From positions 584,651 to 648,650 of the forward strand of contig NZ_FUWZ01000002.1 in NCBI RefSeq assembly GCF_900167135.1: DNA of 64,000 nt, given 5' to 3'. The notes below the pieces were generated by a model. It saw only the letters and a program-made list of their open reading frames with translations, did not search any database and had not been told where the DNA came from. Numbering within the stretch: the stretch's first letter is position 1; each line of letters opens with the position of its first letter. This DNA comes from Chitinophaga eiseniae (GTDB lineage: Bacteria > Bacteroidota > Bacteroidia > Chitinophagales > Chitinophagaceae). A program made the position numbers and the translations under genes. Below are positions 52,737 through 61,474 of this stretch, piece by piece.

Positions 52737-54215
52737 ATGAAAAAAACAATACCCGTTCCTTTCTTACTCCTGAAGAGTACAGTCATCACTATATTCATGT
52801 CTGTATGCTTTTACATTCCAGCGGTTTCCCAAACTAAAATATACGCCAGTTCACAGACCGTTGAACAGGTGAGCGGCTGCGGAAGCTGCCAGGTACTCAA
52901 TCCTCAGGGCAGCGTTGGCAGCAATGAAAATGATTATGCGACCATAGTGATCAATACCAGCGCATTGGGAGGTTCCATTACGCAGCTGCTCGGCTTTCCG
53001 CAAATGCAGACAGCCCCCTTTTCCAAAATCGTGGTCGGTCTGGGCCGGGGCAAAGGATTTTCCCTAAAGTTACTGGGGCGTGTTAGTATTGCAACATTTC
53101 AAGGCGCTAATATCAATGGGGATTCCCGCACCATTGACAGTACCAGTATCGGTTACAATGCAGACTCTACCCGGTTTACCTACACCTTCTTTACCACTAA
53201 GAACTTTGACCATGTGGGCATCGAGCTCAATGGTGGCTTGCTATCGCTGGGTGATAGCTTAAGAATATACTACGCCTATTATCAAACGCTCCCCACCAAT
53301 CACTGTACTACACCTCCCCCCAATCCATTAGCCTATTACCCATTGGACCTGAACACCAATGATGTTTCTCCCAATCGTTTCAATGCTGTTAATCACCGTC
53401 TTGCGTATACCGACAATGCTATCTGCAAAATAGCGGTAGCAGATACTAGTCTTACCAACGCCGCCCTTACAATGCCTACCTTGCCAAGAAAGAGTGAGGA
53501 ATTTACCATTGCCTATTGGACCAAAAGTATACATGACGGATCCTCTATAGAGATAATCTATGATTATTGGCTAATCCAACAACGATCCGATAATAATAAA
53601 ATAGCAACCGCTGTAATATATCAGCCGCCAGTTACAGGCCATCACGTTGTCATTCCTGATGCCGCGGCACCTCCTCCGAATGCCGATAAATATTATCATA
53701 CAGTCCTTACGTTCAAAAACGACGTCATGTCATACTACCTTAACGGATCTCTCCGGTTAAATGGCGACAGGCCTCCAAAGGATAGTTTCGAGATCCCGGT
53801 CATGGCCTCTGTAACACTCAATAAACAATACCTGGACGATCTGGTTTTTTATGACCGCGCCTTAACAGACCAGGAAGTAGCCACTTACTGGAGCTCCTAT
53901 CAGGTCCCCGACTCTACAGGCCAGCTATTGTCAAACATTCATCCGGTAGGTTTAACCGCTGGTGTAAAGAAAAAACAGTCGCTCCAACTGTACCCTAATC
54001 CAACAACCGGCCTGATCATCATTAAAACCAAACTCGATCCCGGCAGTAATCTCATCACGCTAACGGATATATCCGGAAAAGAAGTCTTCAAAATCAACAC
54101 GGCCAACCCGGTAATAAACTTGCCGTCTTCCGTATCATCTGGAAATTATATTCTACAGGTAATGACGAAAGATGGAAAAATCTATAAAGAGAAAGTTGTC
54201 ATACATCGTAATTAA
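52737..54215 (+). CDS. T9SS-exported LamG-domain protein
   Basis: This 492-residue protein begins with a signal peptide (MKKTIPVPFLLLKSTVITIF; the frame continues to VSQTKIYA). The N-terminal part (about 33-185) is a beta-rich domain of unknown type. A LamG-like jelly roll (about 205-400) follows, opening ALAYYPLDLNTNDVSPNRF and ending LDDLVFYDRALTDQEVATYW. The C-terminal 70 residues form the type IX secretion signal (LQLYPNPTTGLIIIKT, with SGNYILQVMTKDGKIYKEKV). It is a cell-surface or secreted adhesin-like protein. Confidence 0.87.
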   Translation: MKKTIPVPFLLLKSTVITIFMSVCFYIPAVSQTKIYASSQTVEQVSGCGSCQVLNPQGSVGSNENDYATIVINTSALGGSITQLLGFPQMQTAPFSKIVVGLGRGKGFSLKLLGRVSIATFQGANINGDSRTIDSTSIGYNADSTRFTYTFFTTKNFDHVGIELNGGLLSLGDSLRIYYAYYQTLPTNHCTTPPPNPLAYYPLDLNTNDVSPNRFNAVNHRLAYTDNAICKIAVADTSLTNAALTMPTLPRKSEEFTIAYWTKSIHDGSSIEIIYDYWLIQQRSDNNKIATAVIYQPPVTGHHVVIPDAAAPPPNADKYYHTVLTFKNDVMSYYLNGSLRLNGDRPPKDSFEIPVMASVTLNKQYLDDLVFYDRALTDQEVATYWSSYQVPDSTGQLLSNIHPVGLTAGVKKKQSLQLYPNPTTGLIIIKTKLDPGSNLITLTDISGKEVFKINTANPVINLPSSVSSGNYILQVMTKDGKIYKEKVVIHRN

Positions 54216-54277
54216 CACCCTGCGCCGCGATATACAGGGATACGATTTGGAGGACAAGAAGTCATATCAGCTTAAAT

Positions 54278-54312
54278 AAAAAGAGCCATCTGAATATTCA
54301 GATGGCTCTTTT
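54278..54312. terminator. Bidirectional terminator between T9SS gene and tRNA-Pro
   Basis: The 28-bp run from 54282 to 54309 is a perfect palindrome, arms AGAGCCATCTGAAT and complement, flanked by A and T runs, so it can terminate transcription from both sides. It lies 66 bp past the T9SS protein stop and directly downstream of the tRNA gene. Confidence 0.9.
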
Positions 54313-54317
54313 ATCCG

Positions 54318-54392
54318 TCGGGGCGGCAAGATTCGAACTTGCGACCTCCTGCTCCCAAAGCAGGCGCGATAACCGGGCTACGCTACGCCCCG
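54318..54392 (-). tRNA. tRNA-Pro (anticodon TGG)
   Basis: On the minus strand the sequence folds as a cloverleaf: acceptor stem CGGGGCG/CGCCCCG (54386-54392 with 54319-54325), an anticodon stem CCTGC/GCAGG closing the loop TTTGGGA with anticodon TGG for proline, and a T loop GTTCGAAT. The discriminator base is A (54318). CCA is not encoded. It is a single tRNA gene, transcribed toward the bidirectional terminator. Confidence 0.95.
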
Positions 54393-54478
54393 TTCCGACG
54401 GAATACCGTTTCCGGTAAATCGGGATGCAAATGTAGGTATAAATTTCACAAAACCAAATTCTTCGAAAAAAAATCCGC

Positions 54479-54961
54479 TCAGGCCTCTTTTCGCAGGCAG
54501 GCTGCAATTGCGATAACGGTAGCTAAAATACCGGCATAGGTACGGATGGTATGCCACATGTTCCACGGCCCTGCAAACTGTTCGCGGGCGGCATGCAGCT
54601 GCTCTGCGGAAGCGCCGGACACGGATACTTTCGCCAGCGCGTCGTTCAGCGGCACATTGCAGACGGAGGTGATGCCCAGTACAAAGATGATATATAGCGC
54701 AGCGGCGATCCATAACAGCCCCTTCCTCCGGCCCCGTTGCTGAAAAGCAGCTACCGGCAGGAAGATGGCGGCGCCGAGGAAAACGAAGATAAACACCGGG
54801 TTAACGATCACATCGTTGATAGCCTGCATAGCGGTGATGTACGCCGCATCATTCAGACGGGCAAATGCCGGGTTAATGGAGACTTCAAATCCGAAAAATA
54901 TACCGGTCAGCAGTCCGGTGGTCAGCACAGCGAGTACGAGTACGATCTGTTTTGCGTTCAT
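54479..54961 (-). CDS. DUF1772 family membrane protein
   Basis: This 160-residue inner-membrane protein has four hydrophobic helices (IVLVLAVLTTGLLTGIFFGF, NPVFIFVFLGAAIFLPVAAF, LLWIAAALYIIFVLGITSVC, IRTYAGILATVIAIAACL) in the DUF1772/anthrone oxygenase-like arrangement with the conserved NVPLNDALAK loop. No activity is proposed. It is encoded 70 bp downstream of the AraC-type regulator on the same strand and is likely its target or partner. Confidence 0.85.
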   Translation of the reverse strand: MNAKQIVLVLAVLTTGLLTGIFFGFEVSINPAFARLNDAAYITAMQAINDVIVNPVFIFVFLGAAIFLPVAAFQQRGRRKGLLWIAAALYIIFVLGITSVCNVPLNDALAKVSVSGASAEQLHAAREQFAGPWNMWHTIRTYAGILATVIAIAACLRKEA

Positions 54962-55031
54962 AGCATGAATGATTTATACCCCAAAGCTAGGGCAGGCAGG
55001 ATTGTTAAAATTGAACAAAACCGACAAGGGG

Positions 55032-55859
55032 CTATTTAAGCCTCAGCATTTCTTCCCCGGTTTCATCAAGCAACTTCTGGAACTGATAGGGGGAGCAGCC
55101 GGTAAATTCTTTAAAAGAGCGGATAAAATGGGATTGGTCGGCATAATCGTTTTCAAAGGCGATGTCTGACAGTTTGTTGTAGTCGCTGCTTTTCAGCTGG
55201 TGCAGAGAGGCCTGGTACTGGCAAATACGGGAAAATAATTTGGGGGTGATGCCCACCTGTTCTTTAAACCGCCTTTCAAAAGTACGTTCTGTCAGCTGCA
55301 GCTTCTCCTGCAGATCGCGGAGGGAAATGGCGCCGTTGGCAGCGGCTATCTGCGCCACGGCATAGTCTACCTGCGGATCAGTGGACACGCCGTTACCGGT
55401 GATCCTGTTGTGCAGCCAGGCGGAAAGGATGTCTACCTGCGTGGTGGTGGAACCAGCAGCCGTCAGCTGTTCCGGCAGGTGGTGATGGCCGGGCAGCAGG
55501 TGTACGTCCACACAATCGTTGGTCAGTTCACCTGCGTTGAGGCCGAATACAGACTTCAGGCCGTTAGGCTGAAAGATGACGCCGGTAGCTTTGGCAGCCC
55601 CCAACGACGCAAGTTCCACGTTTTTGGTGGTCTGGCCGTACAGGAACATTTCCGGCAATTTTTTACTTTCCCGGATAAAAGCGCCGGCATCAGGGCGCTG
55701 AAAAATCAGGCCCGGACAACCATCCACCAGCGAGCCAAATGCTTTGGCCAGCGCCTGCGGATCGTCGCCTTCCAGCGTCCAGAAATAACGGATGTAAGCC
55801 TGCAGGTGTGCAGGCGCCGGAATGAGTTCGTACCGGATATGGGTATCTGCGATTTTCAT
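55032..55859 (-). CDS. AraC family transcriptional regulator
   Basis: The regulator has 275 residues counted from the ATG at 55859 (MKIADTHIRYELIPAPAHLQ); the longer frame adds six residues. An N-terminal cupin-like sensor domain runs to about 165. The C-terminal AraC domain holds two helix-turn-helices: ISLRDLQEKLQLTERTFERR with FKEQVGITPKLFSRICQYQA, and LSDIAFENDYADQSHFIRSF with KEFTGCSPYQF. Effector unknown; the DUF1772 gene follows directly. Confidence 0.92.
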   Translation of the reverse strand: MKIADTHIRYELIPAPAHLQAYIRYFWTLEGDDPQALAKAFGSLVDGCPGLIFQRPDAGAFIRESKKLPEMFLYGQTTKNVELASLGAAKATGVIFQPNGLKSVFGLNAGELTNDCVDVHLLPGHHHLPEQLTAAGSTTTQVDILSAWLHNRITGNGVSTDPQVDYAVAQIAAANGAISLRDLQEKLQLTERTFERRFKEQVGITPKLFSRICQYQASLHQLKSSDYNKLSDIAFENDYADQSHFIRSFKEFTGCSPYQFQKLLDETGEEMLRLK

Positions 55860-55944
55860 CTCCCTAAAATTACACAAAAAGAAAGATAGCTTAAATGCGC
55901 CGGAAAATTATCTGTAAAGCTGATAACATCCTTAACTTTAAGGC

Positions 55945-56532
55945 ATGTATCAACAGGTTATCCAGGCTATCGAAAACATCATACCGCTGGACACGGCGGA
56001 AAAGGCTTTTATCACTTCGCTTTTTACGTTCAAAAAGTATAACAAACAGGATTATTTTCTGCGGGAAGGCCAGGTATGCAGGGCCGTGGGCTTTATCAAC
56101 AGCGGACTCGTACGTTATTATGCCACAGACGCCAACGGAGAGGAACAGCTATATGATTTCGGTAAAGAAAACGACTTCATGTGTAATTACAGCAGCTTCC
56201 TGGACCATTCCCCTTCGGCCAGCAATATCCAGTTTATGGAAGACAGCGAAGTGCTCTCTATTTCCCATGAAGACCTGCAACGGCTATACGCCGGCGTAAA
56301 ACAGGGCGAACGTTTCGGCCGCCTGGTATGCGAGCAGCTCTACGTATATGCCATCAAAAAAATAGCCTCTCTTTACGCAGATTCGCCTGAGCAACGGTAC
56401 CTGCAGTTCCTGGCCGACTACCCCGGCTTGCAGCATCGTATCCCGCAGTACTACGTTTCCTCTTTTGTAGGTGTAAAACCGCCGTCCCTGAGCCGTATCC
56501 GCAAAAGAATGGCTTCCCGGCAGATTTATTAA
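55945..56532 (+). CDS. Crp/Fnr family transcriptional regulator
   Basis: This 195-residue protein has the cyclic-nucleotide-binding-like beta roll (YNKQDYFLREGQVCRAVGFI, then GLVRYYATDANGEEQLYDFG), the long dimerisation helix and a C-terminal winged helix (YYVSSFVGVKPPSLSRIRKR). Cys residues typical of FNR clusters are not clustered, so it is not an FNR-type oxygen sensor. It precedes two small membrane-protein genes and is followed by an 800-residue ABC-type permease. Confidence 0.9.
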   Translation: MYQQVIQAIENIIPLDTAEKAFITSLFTFKKYNKQDYFLREGQVCRAVGFINSGLVRYYATDANGEEQLYDFGKENDFMCNYSSFLDHSPSASNIQFMEDSEVLSISHEDLQRLYAGVKQGERFGRLVCEQLYVYAIKKIASLYADSPEQRYLQFLADYPGLQHRIPQYYVSSFVGVKPPSLSRIRKRMASRQIY

Positions 56533-56596
56533 CCCAGGTGAACGGACAGGTTTCAGCGTCGTCATAGCTTTGCTTCAACATTCAACGACAAAGCAT

Positions 56597-56977
56597 ATGA
56601 AACAGTTATTCTATTACCTTACCCTGCTCACCGGCCTGCTCCTGGTCTTTATCGGCGCCCGTTTCCTGCTGCTGCCCATGCCGGCCGAAACCGCCTTTGG
56701 CATCCACACCGCTACCGGCGGCGATTATTCCTTTCATTACATCAAAGGCATCCGTGACCTGTTTACCGGCGTCATCATCGTGATCCTGCTACTGGCGCGG
56801 GAATTCCGGGCAGCCGGCTTCCTGTTGCTCGCCGGCAGCATCATTCCCATGGTAGATTTCTCCATCGTAATGAGCCATGCGGACTATGAAACGGCCCGCC
56901 TGTACCCGCACGCCATCGCCGTAGTACTCTGCCTGATACTCGGCTTCCATTATATCCGCACGACCGCTAAATCCTGA
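56597..56977 (+). CDS. DUF4267 family membrane protein
   Basis: The product is 126 residues from the ATG at 56597 (MKQLFYYLTLLTGLLLVFIG). Four hydrophobic helices and the DUF4267 hallmark FHYIKGIRDLFTGVIIVILL are present. The family is often found near Crp or AraC regulators in Bacteroidota. No function is known. It is 3 bp before the next membrane protein gene and likely co-transcribed with it. Confidence 0.85.
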   Translation: MKQLFYYLTLLTGLLLVFIGARFLLLPMPAETAFGIHTATGGDYSFHYIKGIRDLFTGVIIVILLLAREFRAAGFLLLAGSIIPMVDFSIVMSHADYETARLYPHAIAVVLCLILGFHYIRTTAKS

Positions 56978-56980
56978 TCC

Positions 56981-57310
56981 ATGCTGCTTTTCAATATCCT
57001 GCTGTTAATACACTTCGGCGCTTTCGCCGGCTACCTCTTTATCCTCGCCTCTTTATGGAAAGATGTCACCATTCCGCGGAACAAAACCGGGTTAATACTG
57101 GGCATCATAATCCTGCTCACCGGCATCGCGCTGGCGGCGCTGAAATACCCGGCCATCAACTATTACAAGGTAGTGCCCAAGCTGCTGATATTCGGGGTGA
57201 TCACGGTGCTGAACGGCCGCTACGCAGACAAGCCTTTTACGCGGACGGCCTATTACTGGCTGACAGGCCTCACCTTGCTGGCGGCACTCATTGCAGTCGT
57301 CCGGGTGTAA
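56981..57310 (+). CDS. Small membrane protein, hypothetical
   Basis: This 109-residue protein has four hydrophobic helices (NILLLIHFGAFAGYLFILAS, GLILGIIILLTGIALAALKY, KLLIFGVITVLNGRYA, YWLTGLTLLAALIAVVRV). No family is recognised with confidence. It starts 3 bp after the DUF4267 stop and is in the same transcription unit. Confidence 0.78.
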   Translation: MLLFNILLLIHFGAFAGYLFILASLWKDVTIPRNKTGLILGIIILLTGIALAALKYPAINYYKVVPKLLIFGVITVLNGRYADKPFTRTAYYWLTGLTLLAALIAVVRV

Positions 57311-57336
57311 ATACCGGTAAAACACCGTATCTATGT

Positions 57337-57379
57337 AAAACCGGACGTACTACTGTATCAAAACCGGACGTACTACTGT
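57337..57379. repeat. 20-bp tandem repeat, period 23
   Basis: AAAACCGGACGTACTACTGT occurs exactly at 57337-57356 and again at 57360-57379. The copies are 23 bp apart, about two helical turns. It lies between the small membrane protein gene and the FtsX/MacB permease gene, ending 84 bp before the permease ATG, so it may be an activator site. Confidence 0.85.
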
Positions 57380-57463
57380 TTTCATAGCGCTGTAACTACC
57401 TGACAATCAACAGAACGGCAAAATGGCACCATCCTAGTGGCAGCACTGTCTAAATTTTCCATC

Positions 57464-59854
57464 ATGCTTCGGAGTCATTTCAGGATCGCCACCAGGAATC
57501 TGTGGAAACACAAAGGATTTTCCATTATCAATATTGCCGGGCTCACACTGGGCATCGCCTGCAGCCTGCTGATTTTCCTGTGGGTGCAGGACGAAAGGAG
57601 CGTTGATGCTTTCCATGCCAACAGCACACAGATCTACAGTGTGTACAAAAGACTATACCACGAGGGTTCCATTGACGGCGGCTACCAGACGCCCGGCCTG
57701 CTGGCGGAAGAGCTGAAGCGCACCATGCCGGAAATAGAAAAAGCTTCCGGCCTGGGATGGGCCAGCACCAAAGCTTTTGCCTCCGGCGATAAAATACAGC
57801 GGGAAGAAGGACGGGCAGCCGGCGCCGATTTCTTCGAGATATTCAGCTATCCTTTGCTGGAAGGCTCTGCCCGCGAAGCGCTGAACGCCCCGGAAAATAT
57901 CGCTATCTCCCGGAAAATGGCCACCGCTTTCTTCGGCAGCCCGGAGAAAGCCATGCATCAAACAATCCGGTATGATAACCGTACGGACTTTACCGTGAGC
58001 GCAGTATTTGAAGACCTGCCGGCGAATGCGTCGCAGCGGTTTGACTTCCTGCTCAACTGGGAGGCCATGAAAAAGGAAAACAGCTGGTTGCTCGACTGGG
58101 GCAACAACGGCCCCGAAACCATCATCATGCTGCGCCCGGGCGCCAGTGCCGCACTGCTGGAGCAAAAGATTGTCAGCTTCCTGCGCACCTATAACCGTGA
58201 GAATCCCGGTTACCACGCTGAACTGGGCCTCCAACGCTATGATGAACGTTATCTGCATTCCCGGTTTGAAAACGGGAAAATCAGCGGCGGCCGCATCACC
58301 TATGTCAAACTGTTTAGCCTGGTGGCGGTGTTTATCCTGCTGATCGCCTGTATTAATTTTATGAACCTGACCACCGCCCGCTCTGCCAACCGGCTAAAGG
58401 AGATAGGTGTGCGCAAAGCGATGGGTGCCGTGCGCGGCCAACTGGTACGCCAGTTCATCGGAGAGGCGGTATTGATCGCTTTTCTGGCAGGCATACTGGC
58501 GTTGCTGCTGGTCATACTCGTACTGCCGGCATTCAACCAGCTGACCAGCAAAGCCATTGTGCTACCGCTGCGGCAGCCGCTTTTCTGGATTTCTCTCGCA
58601 GGACTCACGCTGTTCACCGGCGTTATTGCCGGCAGCTACCCGGCCCTGTTCCTGTCGTCCTTTAATCCTGTCAAAGTGCTGAAGGGGCAGTTGCAGCAAA
58701 AAGGCAGCAGTCTGTGGTTGAGAAAAGGGCTGGTCACCTTTCAGTTTACCCTGTCTATCATCCTCATTATCTCCACCATTCTGGTGTCCCGTCAGATACA
58801 TTTCATACAGGCCGCCAAGCTGGGATACGACCGGGAAAACCTTGTCTACATTCCTGTAGAAGGCGATCTGGCAGCCCAGAAAACGGTATTTAAACAGGAG
58901 GCGCTTCAACTGCCGGGCGTGATGGCCGTCAGCCAGATGCTGGGGAGCCCCACCGATCTGAGCCTTCAGACCAACGGTGTTGAGTGGGAGGGCCGCGACC
59001 CCAATGTAAAATCCTATTTCAATCACTCCACCGTGGGATATGATTTTGTGAAGACCATGCATTTGCAATTAACGGCTGGCAGAGATTTCTCCCGGGATTT
59101 TGCTACCGATTCCGTGAGTTATGTGCTGAATGAAACCGCCGCCAAAAAAATCGGATTCAAAGAGCCGGTCGGGCAGCAGCTCAGTTTCTGGGGTAAAAAA
59201 GGACAGATCATTGGTGTGGTCAAAGACTTCCATTTCCAGTCGCTGCACAAGCAGATAGAACCGCTGATCTTACGGTTGGACCACAGCCGCGTCAGCGGTA
59301 TTTTCGGCACTTTCCAGGCAGGCAGTTTCCTGGTGCGGATACAACCGGGCAAAACACGGCAGGCATTGAGCGCCCTGGAAAAATTACACCAACAGCTAAA
59401 CCCAAGGTATCCATTCAGTTATCAGTTTTCCGACCTTGAATATGACCGGCTGTATAAAAGTGAGCAGGTAATTGGCCGGTTGTCCGTTATCTTCGCAGTA
59501 CTGGCAATTTTTATTTCCTGTCTGGGATTATTGGGATTATCTGTTTTCACCGCCGAACAGAAAACCAAAGAAATCAGTATCCGGAAGGTGCTGGGCGCCA
59601 GCAGTCTTTCCCTGTTCCGCGTCCTGTCTGCCGACTTCATGTCGCTGGTGGGTATCGCCTTCCTGATTGCCGTGCCGCTGGCCTGGTATGCCATGCATCA
59701 GTGGTTACAGCAATTTGCCTACAAGACCAGCATCAGCTGGTGGACGTTTGCACTGTCGGGCCTGCTGGCCGTGATGATTGCCCTTGGCACTGTGAGTATT
59801 CAGGCAATCCGCACCATCAACATCAATCTTATCAAAAGCCTGAGAGGCGAGTAA
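57464..59854 (+). CDS. FtsX/MacB-type ABC transporter permease
   Basis: This 797-residue protein starts at the ATG at 57464 (MLRSHFRIATRNLWKHKGFS, an FtsX-type opening); a GTG nine codons upstream is rejected. Transmembrane helix 1 is followed by a MacB-type periplasmic core domain (about 50-280), then three helices with FSLVAVFILLIACINFMNLT and the LKEIGVRKAMGAVRGQLVRQ coupling motif, a second periplasmic domain and a second FtsX repeat with TKEISIRKVLGASSLSLF. There is no ATP-binding domain or ATPase gene nearby, so the partner is encoded elsewhere. It probably transports lipoproteins, peptides or other macrolide-like substrates. Confidence 0.94.
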   Translation: MLRSHFRIATRNLWKHKGFSIINIAGLTLGIACSLLIFLWVQDERSVDAFHANSTQIYSVYKRLYHEGSIDGGYQTPGLLAEELKRTMPEIEKASGLGWASTKAFASGDKIQREEGRAAGADFFEIFSYPLLEGSAREALNAPENIAISRKMATAFFGSPEKAMHQTIRYDNRTDFTVSAVFEDLPANASQRFDFLLNWEAMKKENSWLLDWGNNGPETIIMLRPGASAALLEQKIVSFLRTYNRENPGYHAELGLQRYDERYLHSRFENGKISGGRITYVKLFSLVAVFILLIACINFMNLTTARSANRLKEIGVRKAMGAVRGQLVRQFIGEAVLIAFLAGILALLLVILVLPAFNQLTSKAIVLPLRQPLFWISLAGLTLFTGVIAGSYPALFLSSFNPVKVLKGQLQQKGSSLWLRKGLVTFQFTLSIILIISTILVSRQIHFIQAAKLGYDRENLVYIPVEGDLAAQKTVFKQEALQLPGVMAVSQMLGSPTDLSLQTNGVEWEGRDPNVKSYFNHSTVGYDFVKTMHLQLTAGRDFSRDFATDSVSYVLNETAAKKIGFKEPVGQQLSFWGKKGQIIGVVKDFHFQSLHKQIEPLILRLDHSRVSGIFGTFQAGSFLVRIQPGKTRQALSALEKLHQQLNPRYPFSYQFSDLEYDRLYKSEQVIGRLSVIFAVLAIFISCLGLLGLSVFTAEQKTKEISIRKVLGASSLSLFRVLSADFMSLVGIAFLIAVPLAWYAMHQWLQQFAYKTSISWWTFALSGLLAVMIALGTVSIQAIRTININLIKSLRGE

Positions 59855-59902
59855 AAATATTGCGTTAAAAAGCGAACGCAGGTATGTTAGAAGTATTATA
59901 CA

Positions 59903-59930
59903 GCAGGGTGTCTTTTACAGGCGCCCTTTT
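59903..59930 (+). terminator. Weak terminator of the permease gene
   Basis: GGGTGTCTTTTACAGGCGCCCTTTTTT-type sequence: GGGTG pairs with CGCCC (one wobble), followed by six T residues, about 50 bp past the permease stop. Confidence 0.5.
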
Positions 59931-60005
59931 TTATGACGGCCACTGTTGCCGCCAGAGCACTGACAAGCCCGTTAACATTGCGCTTCCCGATCTCTAATGA
60001 TCATA

Positions 60006-60036
60006 AAAAAGGCCGGCGCACCGCACCGGCCTTTTT
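60006..60036. terminator. Bidirectional terminator between permease and lipoprotein gene
   Basis: AAAAAGGCCGG (60006-60016) pairs with CCGGCCTTTTT (60026-60036), with a 9-base loop. It serves the minus-strand lipoprotein gene at 60054 and may also serve the plus strand. Confidence 0.85.
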
Positions 60037-60053
60037 CCGTATATCCTTCAGCG

Positions 60054-60464
60054 TTAGTTAACGCTGCCCAATATTGTATTACCGCTACCTGCCGGCATGT
60101 CATACAGCTTGTTCAGATTCCGGCCGTCGATGTCGCAGGAATAAAGATCTTCCTTATAGGTTTCGTTACTGCCTGATGACACGATGAAAAAAAGTTTTCT
60201 GCCATCCGGTGAAAGGCGCACTTCGTCATTGATAGACTGGCCCGCGCTCAGTGCAACATTTACTTTTACCTTTCCGGTGCCGTCATAGTTCATCATCCAG
60301 ATTTCAGTTCCTACATTATGACGGTACTGTAGGAAAACGACTTTGTTGTTTAACGGTACCACAGGTGTTTCCGCTTCTGCAGACTTTTTACAACTGATCT
60401 GGAATATCAGCATGGAAGCTGAAAACATCAACAGGGCGAAAGAACCAAGGATGAGCTTTTTCAT
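60054..60464 (-). CDS. Short lipoprotein with PD40 (TolB-like) propeller blades
   Basis: A 136-residue product from the ATG at 60464 (MKKLILGSFALLMFSASMLI, lipobox QISC). The rest reads as one to two TolB/PD40 beta-propeller blades: GTEIWMMNYDGTGKVKV and DEVRLSPDGRKLFFIVSSG. A full propeller would need three or more times this length, so the protein is either a truncated relic or a single-blade protein that pairs with others. A terminator follows. Confidence 0.6.
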   Translation of the reverse strand: MKKLILGSFALLMFSASMLIFQISCKKSAEAETPVVPLNNKVVFLQYRHNVGTEIWMMNYDGTGKVKVNVALSAGQSINDEVRLSPDGRKLFFIVSSGSNETYKEDLYSCDIDGRNLNKLYDMPAGSGNTILGSVN

Positions 60465-60607
60465 ATTATAAGTTTGCATTTTAGGTTGAACCCACAATAT
60501 ATATAATGAAAATTTTACATTATAAAATATTTTAAATCAACTTCTCATGTAATCCTTTTACGATTTTTCCGTAAAAATTGTAAGTTCGTTGAAACAGCAT
60601 TCCCAAG

Positions 60608-61102
60608 ATGGAGACATTGCAAACCGAACGACTATTCATACAACCCATCACGACTCATGAAGCTGCCTTTATATTTGTACTGGTGAATACCCCTGCCTGG
60701 AAACAGTTTATCGGCGACCGGCATGTACATCATATCGACGATGCCATTGGTTACATACAACGGGTGATCGACAATCCCGACACGGATTTCAGGGTGGTAT
60801 GCCGGCAACACGACCAGCAGCCGCTGGGGATTGTTACCGTCATCAAGCGGGCCTACCTGCCGCATCACGATATCGGCTTCGCCTTCCTGCCCGAACATGC
60901 CAGCCAGGGTTATGCCTTTGAAGCCGCATCAGCCTTACTGGAGGATTTAAAACAAGACAAGACGCACAGCCATATCCTGGCAACTACTTTGCCGGACAAC
61001 AAACGTTCTATCCACTTACTTGAAAAGCTGGGATTACATTACAGCGAAACAATTCAGTACAACGGCGAAGAACTGCTGTTGTTTGAAAAGTTGCTGACTT
61101 AA
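60608..61102 (+). CDS. GNAT family N-acetyltransferase (RimJ-like)
   Basis: This 164-residue acetyltransferase opens with METLQTERLFIQPITTHEAA as in RimJ/RimL proteins, with the acetyl-CoA loop in FLPEHASQGYAFEAASALLE and the C-terminal ATTLPDNKRSIHLLEKLGL strand. The substrate is unknown. It starts 143 bp from the divergent PD40 lipoprotein gene and is followed by a decayed SDR. Confidence 0.88.
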   Translation: METLQTERLFIQPITTHEAAFIFVLVNTPAWKQFIGDRHVHHIDDAIGYIQRVIDNPDTDFRVVCRQHDQQPLGIVTVIKRAYLPHHDIGFAFLPEHASQGYAFEAASALLEDLKQDKTHSHILATTLPDNKRSIHLLEKLGLHYSETIQYNGEELLLFEKLLT

Positions 61103-61135
61103 GTATGTCTATCACATTGAAAATCTTCTACGCTC

Positions 61136-61415
61136 ATGCTACTCAGGAACAAAAATGCTGTTATTTATGGCGCAGGCGGCTCATTGGGCGGCGCTGTAGC
61201 AGCGGCACAGGCCGACGCACGTGTATTTTTAACCGGCCATCGGCTGGCTTCTGTCCAACAAACAGCAGACCGGATAAAAGCCGCAGGCTGATGGAAGACA
61301 TCACGCAAATGGCCGTATTCCTGGCGTCCGGTATGGCCGGTAAATCAGCGGCGTTGCCATCGATGTGACTTCCGGCACCACCGCCGCGCTCAACTACAGG
61401 GTATCACAACAATAA
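61136..61415 (+). pseudogene. Decayed short-chain dehydrogenase
   Basis: The ATG at 61136 opens with LRNKNAVIYGAGGSLGGAVA, the cofactor loop of an SDR, continuing to TADRIKAAG and a TGA at 61289-61291. Immediately after it, in another frame, EDITQMAVFLASGMAGK reads as the C-terminal part of an SDR, and in a third frame AIDVTSGTTAALNYRVSQQ is the last stretch, ending at 61415. About 150-180 central codons are missing, including the catalytic Tyr/Lys, and a one-base loss near 61343 splits the tail. The gene is clearly broken. Confidence 0.82.
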
Positions 61416-61474
61416 TATTCTTCGTCTGACAACTACATAAAAAAAGCAGCCGGTATGGCTGCTTTTCCTGTATG

